From UBA3839 sp963627995 (GTDB taxonomy: Bacteria; Bacteroidota; Bacteroidia; Bacteroidales; Bacteroidaceae), in assembly GCA_963627995.1 (NCBI GenBank), contig CAVGCV010000005.1:74479-138478 (forward strand): a stretch of DNA of 64,000 nt. The letters are read 5' to 3'. This document shows, piece by piece, positions 60,601 through 64,000 of the stretch. The notes below the pieces were generated by a model. That model searched no databases, was not told the origin of the DNA, and was given only the letters and a program-made list of their open reading frames with translations. Position 1 is the stretch's first letter. Each line of letters opens with the position of its first letter. Position numbers and translations under genes: made by a program.

Positions 60601-61215
60601 GACATCGCGGTAGCATCCGGGCTGGTTGAGCTCGTGGCTCGACAGCCCTGTACCAGCGGCGGGCGAGTAGGGCTGGATAGTGTATCCCTTGTAAAGAAGC
60701 CCTTTCTTATAGAGTTCTTTCAGCAGCCACCAAAGTGTCTCTATGTATTTGTTGTCGTAGGTAATGTACGGATGTTCCAAATCCACCCAATAGCCCATCA
60801 GCTCGCTTAGCGCCGTCCATTCATGGGTGTATTTCATCACGTTCTTCCGGCATCTTGCGTTGTATTCCTCGATGGAGATGCTTTTGCCGATGTCCTCTTT
60901 CGTGATGCCAAGCTCTTTTTCGACGCCCAGCTCAACGGGAAGCCCGTGCGTGTCCCATCCCGCTTTGCGCTTCACTTGGAAGCCTTCCATCGTCTTGAAG
61001 CGGCAGATGGTGTCTTTCAGCGTGCGTGCCATGACGTGGTGAATGCCAGGGTGTCCGTTGGCGGATGGCGGCCCTTCAAAGAAAATGAAAGAGGGGCAGC
61101 CCTCTCGTTCAGTCATGCTCTTGTGGAAAACGTCATGGTCTTTCCATTCTGCAAGAACGTCCTTGTTTACTTCGCTGAGGTTAAGATTGGTTCGCTCCGT
61201 AAATATCTTTGCCAT
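57649..61215 (-). CDS. ileS: Isoleucyl-tRNA synthetase
   Basis: A 1188-residue class I synthetase. The HIGH-equivalent is in GPPSANGHPGIHHVMAR; KRKAGWDTHGLPVE follows; the editing (CP1) domain is ~190-400; KMSKR lies in GLKMSKRLGNGIDPFE; then anticodon-binding and a long C-terminal domain. The length and C-terminal region point to the long, eukaryote-like IleS2 type, often linked to natural mupirocin tolerance; that link is inference only. The start MAKIFTERTNLNLSEV is 7 bp after pyrI. Confidence 0.96.
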   Translation of the reverse strand: MAKIFTERTNLNLSEVNKDVLAEWKDHDVFHKSMTEREGCPSFIFFEGPPSANGHPGIHHVMARTLKDTICRFKTMEGFQVKRKAGWDTHGLPVELGVEKELGITKEDIGKSISIEEYNARCRKNVMKYTHEWTALSELMGYWVDLEHPYITYDNKYIETLWWLLKELYKKGLLYKGYTIQPYSPAAGTGLSSHELNQPGCYRDVKDTTVTAIFRMTSPKPEMEQWGMPCFLAWTTTPWTLPSNTALCVGPKIEYVCVQTYNPYNGAPISVVMAEACLHTYFKEEGERIPLEGYKQGDKTVPYRVVAHYKGTDLLGMKYAQLMPWVKPCERADNNAPKFAKSYAEAHPENVFSVGSDQFVEMEDVAFRVIPGDYVTTEEGTGIVHIAPTFGADDAKVAKDAGIPSLFLINKGGETRPMVDLTGKYHVVGELADAFVKNCVNTKEYGIHAGDYVKNAYDPQFNKGGKYDEASALKAEDLNIVMALEMKRDGIAFKIEKHVHNYPHCWRTDKPVLYYPLDSWFIRSTACKERMVELNKTIQWKPESTGTGRFGKWLENLNDWNLSRSRYWGTPLPIWRNKDTREEICIGSVEELYDEIEKAVNAGVMESNPLKDKGFIKGDLSQGNYDKIDLHRPYVDNIKLVSASGNILTRETDLIDVWFDSGSMPYAQVHYPFENKKEFDEGLLFPANFIAEGVDQTRGWFFTLHAIATMVFDTASFKAVISNGLVLDKNGLKMSKRLGNGIDPFECIEEYGTDAVRWYMITNSQPWDNLRFDKDGVAEVCRTFFGKLFQTYSFFTMYANVDGFDNSQPDIPYANRPEIDRWVLSELNTLVKNVKESLDDYEPTRAGRLVQSFVIDNLSNWYVRLNRKRFWGGEMNADKLSAYQTLYRCLVTIAKLIAPIAPFYADRLYKDLTTGAKEAGESSKAASVHLAHFPAVQEELIDSELESRMELAQKITSMVLSLRKKEKIIVRQPLQCISIPTTDALTRERIEQMQKLILDEVNVKELRFVEGDGMLVKKVKCNFRVMGKKFGKLMKPVSNAVANMTQSQIANLEKDQHITLDVDGQEALIDLSDVEIFSEDIPGWTVANDGSLTVALDIAITSELKNEATAREIVKRIQGIRKDSGFEITDRISVVLTDTPAIRSAVEDFKEYICGQVLANVLSLGQPADGVSVDFDDCPALISVKKDQ

Positions 61216-61222
61216 AAAATGC

Positions 61223-61681
61223 TTATACAAGTTTTATGTGATCAATGCACTGTTCTTTCCCGCAATAGCGGCATTTCACCAGGCCGCGCTGCTTGTCGGT
61301 GACGTAAAAGATGGTCTTCATGGGCTCGTTGTTCGTGATGCACACGGGGTTGGCGCAGCGGACGACATGGGTCAGTTCGTCGGGAAGTACAATCTCTTTC
61401 TTTTCCACGACCTCGTAGTCGTGGATGATGCACAGGCGGATGTTAGGGCAGACAACGGCCAGCTGGCTGATTTCTTCATCCGAGAAAAAACGATTCGCCA
61501 CCTTGATGAGCCCCTTTTTCCCCATCTTCTTGCTGGAGAGGTTGTTCCCAATCAGCACGGGCGTGTCGCACTTGTCTAATCTCAGAAGTTGGGCCACGGT
61601 GAACACCTTGTCCATGGGTATATGGTCGATGACTGTGCCGCATTCGAGGGCTGCCACAAGCAAGTCTTTCCTCTTTTCCAT
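61223..61681 (-). CDS. pyrI: Aspartate carbamoyltransferase regulatory chain
   Basis: 152 residues. The N-terminal allosteric domain (ALECGTVIDHIPMDKVFTV, where CTP/ATP bind in the E. coli enzyme) is followed by the zinc domain with four Cys: VRCANPVC and KCRYCGKEQC-type pairs. It holds PyrB trimers together. The ATG at 61681 lies one base after the pyrB stop; the longer frame would need a TTG start. Confidence 0.96.
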   Translation of the reverse strand: MEKRKDLLVAALECGTVIDHIPMDKVFTVAQLLRLDKCDTPVLIGNNLSSKKMGKKGLIKVANRFFSDEEISQLAVVCPNIRLCIIHDYEVVEKKEIVLPDELTHVVRCANPVCITNNEPMKTIFYVTDKQRGLVKCRYCGKEQCIDHIKLV

Positions 61682-61682
61682 T

Positions 61683-62627
61683 TCAAACAATCGTTTTGTC
61701 GTTCTTTATGTCTTCCAGCCGAATGCCAAGGACATCGCAAATCAAGGCCTCGCGCGCGTATAGCCCATTCTGCGCCTGCTCAAAATAATATGCGTGAGGG
61801 GATTCATCCACGACATATTCGATTTCGTTCACACGGGGCAGCGGATGGAGAATCTTCATGTTCTTGCGGCATTTGCACAGCATGTTAGCTTTCAGTATGT
61901 AGGTGTCCTTGATGCGCTCGTATTCCATCAAGTCCGTGAATCGCTCCCGCTGCACACGGGTCATGTAAAGGATGTCTGCGTCGGCAATGGTCTCGGCAGT
62001 GAAGTCGGTCTGCTCCACGAATTTGATGTTGTTCTTGCGGCAGAAGTCTTTGTATTCTTCAGGCATCTCCAGCTCCTTGGGCGCGATGAAATGGAACGTC
62101 GGGTTGTACTTGTGCATGGACATCAGGAGGGAGTGCACGGTGCGCCCGTATTTCAAATCCCCCACCATGTAAATGTTCAAGTCGCTGAGCCGCTCCTGCG
62201 TCTTATAAATGGAATAAAGGTCGAGCATCGTTTGTGACGGGTGCAGGTTCGACCCGTCTCCCGCGTTGATAATCGGTGTGTCCGTCACCTCGCTGGCATA
62301 CAGGGCCGCGCCTTCCAACTTGTGCCGCATCACAATGACATCGGCATAGTTCGATACCATCTTGATGGTGTCCTTGAGGGTTTCGCCTTTCGACGAGCTG
62401 GTCGCCTTCGGGTCGGTGAAGCCGATGACCCGCGCCCCTAAGCGGTTGGCCGCAGTCTCAAAACTCAGCCTGGTCCTTGTGGACGGCTCAAAAAACAAAG
62501 TTGCAACCACTTTTCCCTGAAGGAGATTGCGGTTGGGAAACTTTTCGAACTCTGCGGCCATGTTGAGCAAGTCTTGGACTTTTTCTTTGCTATAGCCGGC
62601 GATGGATACGATGCTCCGATTTCCCAT
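61683..62627 (-). CDS. pyrB: Aspartate carbamoyltransferase catalytic chain
   Basis: Second step of de novo pyrimidine synthesis. The 314-residue protein has the carbamoyl-phosphate loop FFEPSTRTRLSFE, the SSSKGETLKDT loop with the Ser/Lys shared between subunits, INAGDGSNLHPSQTMLD, and HPLPRVNEI. The start MGNRSIVSIAGYS is chosen over a frame 16 codons longer. First gene of pyrB-pyrI-ileS-lspA-DUF4296. Confidence 0.97.
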   Translation of the reverse strand: MGNRSIVSIAGYSKEKVQDLLNMAAEFEKFPNRNLLQGKVVATLFFEPSTRTRLSFETAANRLGARVIGFTDPKATSSSKGETLKDTIKMVSNYADVIVMRHKLEGAALYASEVTDTPIINAGDGSNLHPSQTMLDLYSIYKTQERLSDLNIYMVGDLKYGRTVHSLLMSMHKYNPTFHFIAPKELEMPEEYKDFCRKNNIKFVEQTDFTAETIADADILYMTRVQRERFTDLMEYERIKDTYILKANMLCKCRKNMKILHPLPRVNEIEYVVDESPHAYYFEQAQNGLYAREALICDVLGIRLEDIKNDKTIV

Positions 62628-62676
62628 GATGTCAATGTGTGTCAAAATGCCACTTGCCGTGCGTTTATAAATCACG

Positions 62677-62684
62677 CAAAGGTA
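62677..62684 (-). promoter_or_regulatory. Promoter -7 element of the pyrB operon
   Basis: The minus strand reads TACCTTTG (exact TAnnTTTG), 49 bp upstream of the pyrB ATG. No attenuator is evident in the short leader. Confidence 0.75.
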
Positions 62685-62719
62685 GTGATATTTTCGGGAG
62701 TGATGGCGTGAAAGGCGCG

Positions 62720-62765
62720 AAAAAGTGATATTTCCCTTTTTGAATGAAGGGAAATATCACTTTTT
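62720..62765. terminator. Terminator of the glycine-zipper lipoprotein gene
   Basis: A perfect 19-bp stem (62720-62738 with 62747-62765) with an 8-nt loop; the arms themselves end in AAAAA and TTTTT. It lies about 30 bp past the lipoprotein stop and just upstream of the pyrB promoter. Confidence 0.85.
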
Positions 62766-62794
62766 ATATGAACGCCAAACTTGAAAGGCGCTTC

Positions 62795-63556
62795 TTATTC
62801 GCATCTGACGCGCAAGGATGTGGCGGCTGTCTTTGTACCGAGCTTGTCTTGTGCGTAAATCCTAATGTCGGTGTAGTTGGATTTTGGTACGTTTTTGCAG
62901 AAGGCTTTCGCCTTGTACCGAATCGTCTGCCCCGGATTGATTGTCACCGTGCTGGCCGGCGAGTAGGCAAAGTTCTTGGACTGTTCAGGGTCGTCGATGT
63001 ACAACAAGGCTTCCACGGAATGGGACGCAGTGTTGGTCACTTCGTAGATGACGTTGATGGTCTCGTAGCGGGAGAAGCGTCCGTCCCCGTTTTCGTCTTG
63101 GTAAGTCACGTTGCGGATGGTCAGCGGCGTTCCATACTCGGAGAAAGAACGTTCGGAAATCGTTGCTTTTTTCCCGGCTTTCCCCTTGTAGGCGTTGCTC
63201 CTGCTGGCATCATAGCCGCCCTCCGTTTGGTAGTCGGGGTAATAGCTGCTGGTGTTGTCGCTGTATTTCTTCCCATCATGGCGCCGCGTGTCCGACTTCT
63301 CGCTTTGGGCTGCGATGTGGTTTCCGATGATGGCCCCCGCAACGGTGCCCACGATCGACCCCAGCATCGCCTTTCCCGGCCCGTCGTGCCGGTTTGTGGA
63401 CAGCCATCCGATGGCCTCTCCGATTGTGCCGCCAATCTCTGCACCTGCCATTGTCCCCAAATAGCCTTGCGGACTTGATGTGGCGCAACTACCCATGCCT
63501 CCGGCCAACAGCGCGGCGGAGAGGGCAAGTAGGCAAAAGTTCGTTTTTCTCATCAT
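62795..63556 (-). CDS. Glycine-zipper lipoprotein
   Basis: 253 residues: leader MMRKTNFCLLALSAALLAGGMGSC with a lipobox. A glycine-zipper membrane segment (GTMAGAEIGGTIGEAIGW, AMLGSIVGTVAGAIIGNHIAA, ~35-90) is followed by a Ser/Tyr/Lys-rich linker. A C-terminal beta domain (ENGDGRFSRYETINVIYEVTNTA) looks like an Ig-like or CARDB-type fold. It is probably an outer-membrane-associated structural protein; function unknown. In-frame ATG at 63553 is an alternative. Confidence 0.8.
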   Translation of the reverse strand: MMRKTNFCLLALSAALLAGGMGSCATSSPQGYLGTMAGAEIGGTIGEAIGWLSTNRHDGPGKAMLGSIVGTVAGAIIGNHIAAQSEKSDTRRHDGKKYSDNTSSYYPDYQTEGGYDASRSNAYKGKAGKKATISERSFSEYGTPLTIRNVTYQDENGDGRFSRYETINVIYEVTNTASHSVEALLYIDDPEQSKNFAYSPASTVTINPGQTIRYKAKAFCKNVPKSNYTDIRIYAQDKLGTKTAATSLRVRCE

Positions 63557-63601
63557 GGCCGATTCTTTTTTTAGATAGTTTCCCGAAATTGGATACAGAT
63601 G

Positions 63602-63609
63602 CAAATTTA
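63602..63609 (-). promoter_or_regulatory. Promoter -7 element of the glycine-zipper lipoprotein gene
   Basis: The minus strand reads TAAATTTG (TAnnTTTG), 45 bp upstream of the ATG. Array 6 begins about 45 bp further upstream. Confidence 0.65.
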
Positions 63610-63654
63610 CGGGAAAAAAATTGGAAAAACGAATAAAAGGAAATTTGTCACGGC

Positions 63655-63862
63655 GGGTGCACAGAAAATTTCGCGGCGGCGCACCCGCATTACAGCGGCG
63701 GCGCACAGAAAAAATATTTCCAAGTACTTGAAAATATTTTTTTAAGTACTTGGAAACAAATTTTCAAGTACTTGGAATTTTCATGCGGGCGCACTCGCGT
63801 GAAGTTTTCGGTGCGGTTGCGCCCGATTTTCGCCGCACACGCGGCATGCGGGCGGTGCGGAA
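63655..63862. repeat. 22-bp-period array 6 (CAAGTACTTG triplet)
   Basis: Units start every 22 bp: 63655 GGGTGCACAG, 63677 CGGCGCACCC, 63699 CGGCGCACAG, 63721 CAAGTACTTG, 63743 TAAGTACTTG, 63765 CAAGTACTTG, 63787 GGGCGCACTC, 63809 CGGTGCGGTT, 63831 CGCCGCACAC, 63853 CGGTGCGGAA. The central spacers are AT-rich. It repeats the triplet layout of array 1 and shares the unit CGCCGCACAC with it. The sequence from 63863 to 63966 shows nothing recognisable. Confidence 0.85.
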
Positions 63863-63966
63863 TGGCGGGAAACGGTCTACGGACGGGACTTTTCCGCGAG
63901 GCTTTTCTATGCGGTGAGTGAAGTCGTGGTTGTAGGATTAGGAGATAGGGTGTAAAGTCTGAACCA

Positions 63967-64000
63967 TCAAAAATCTTCCAGAATAATGTCGTTGAGAGCC
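63967..64000 (-). CDS. Possible C-terminal end of a gene beyond the right edge
   Basis: The minus frame entering from the right edge reads ALNDIILEDF and then TGA. Ten residues are too few to name a family, and the frame could be chance. It is listed because no gene otherwise explains the last 130 bases. Confidence 0.3.
   Translation of the reverse strand, partial: ALNDIILEDF

Overview
The window comes from a GC-rich member of the Bacteroidales (Bacteroidota), most likely close to Prevotellaceae. Four things support this. Nearly every transcription unit starts at a Bacteroidota-type -7 element (TAnnTTTG, with TTTG about 19 bp upstream in the clearest cases). Gene order includes Bacteroidota clusters (DUF177-rpmF-fabH-era-der; ileS-lspA-DUF4296). 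Family-specific proteins are present (TamL-like lipoprotein, DUF1573, DUF4296, C69 dipeptidase, GyrA-associated TPR protein). Shine-Dalgarno sequences are weak or absent. It is mainly a housekeeping segment, with no phage, CRISPR-Cas, tRNA or rRNA visible. Base composition is very GC-rich up to about 21 kb and more moderate from there to about 34 kb. A short AT-rich island lies at about 44.3-44.75 kb.

Layout. 0-10 kb: the tail of a GH2-type glycosidase, a TonB-dependent receptor, a nadC-pepD-pgm run, and a trmN6-arabinanase pair. 10.6-16.6 kb: prmA; a DUF4348-like lipoprotein-murB-MBL hydrolase-DUF1573 operon; pheS. 16.7-20.7 kb: a truncated lrgB remnant and a large secreted protein made of five ~200-residue repeats. 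21-32.9 kb: PBP1A-kdsB-M16-like operon, gyrA and a TPR protein, a membrane histidine kinase, and a lipoprotein overlapping a uracil-DNA-glycosylase-like gene. 33-38.8 kb: DUF177-rpmF-fabH-era-der-lipoprotein-pfkA. 39-44.2 kb: sigma factor, its probable anti-sigma partner and a Spy-like protein; a stand-alone sorting-domain-like peptide; RNase Z; ribosomal protein S1. 45-52.5 kb: gpsA-pgi-HAD, lysS, aspS. 52.6-63.6 kb: a TamL-like outer-membrane assembly protein divergent from a TrmH-type methyltransferase, the pyrB-pyrI-ileS-lspA-DUF4296 operon, and a glycine-zipper lipoprotein. The genes cover translation, envelope building (MurB, PBP1A, KdsB, LspA, TamL), pyrimidine synthesis and central sugar-phosphate metabolism (Pgm, Pgi, PfkA, GpsA).

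The most unusual signal is not a gene. Six intergenic regions (about 10.35, 16.90, 31.40, 38.84, 50.37 and 63.66 kb) each carry an array with a near-exact 22-bp period. Each period is a 10-bp quasi-palindromic unit plus a 12-bp, mostly AT-rich spacer that often reads GAA...TTC. The 10-mers are similar within a locus and differ between loci: CAAGTACTTG flanked by CGGYGCGCCG in three loci, CTCYGCGGAG in two, and GAGCGCACTG in one. Several arrays are mirror-symmetric about their centre and could form very long nested hairpins. I cannot assign them to a named element family, and I rank them as the best candidate for an undescribed system here. Direct-repeat clusters of 22 bp have, as far as I remember, been noted in Porphyromonas gingivalis, so a relationship should be tested before claiming novelty.
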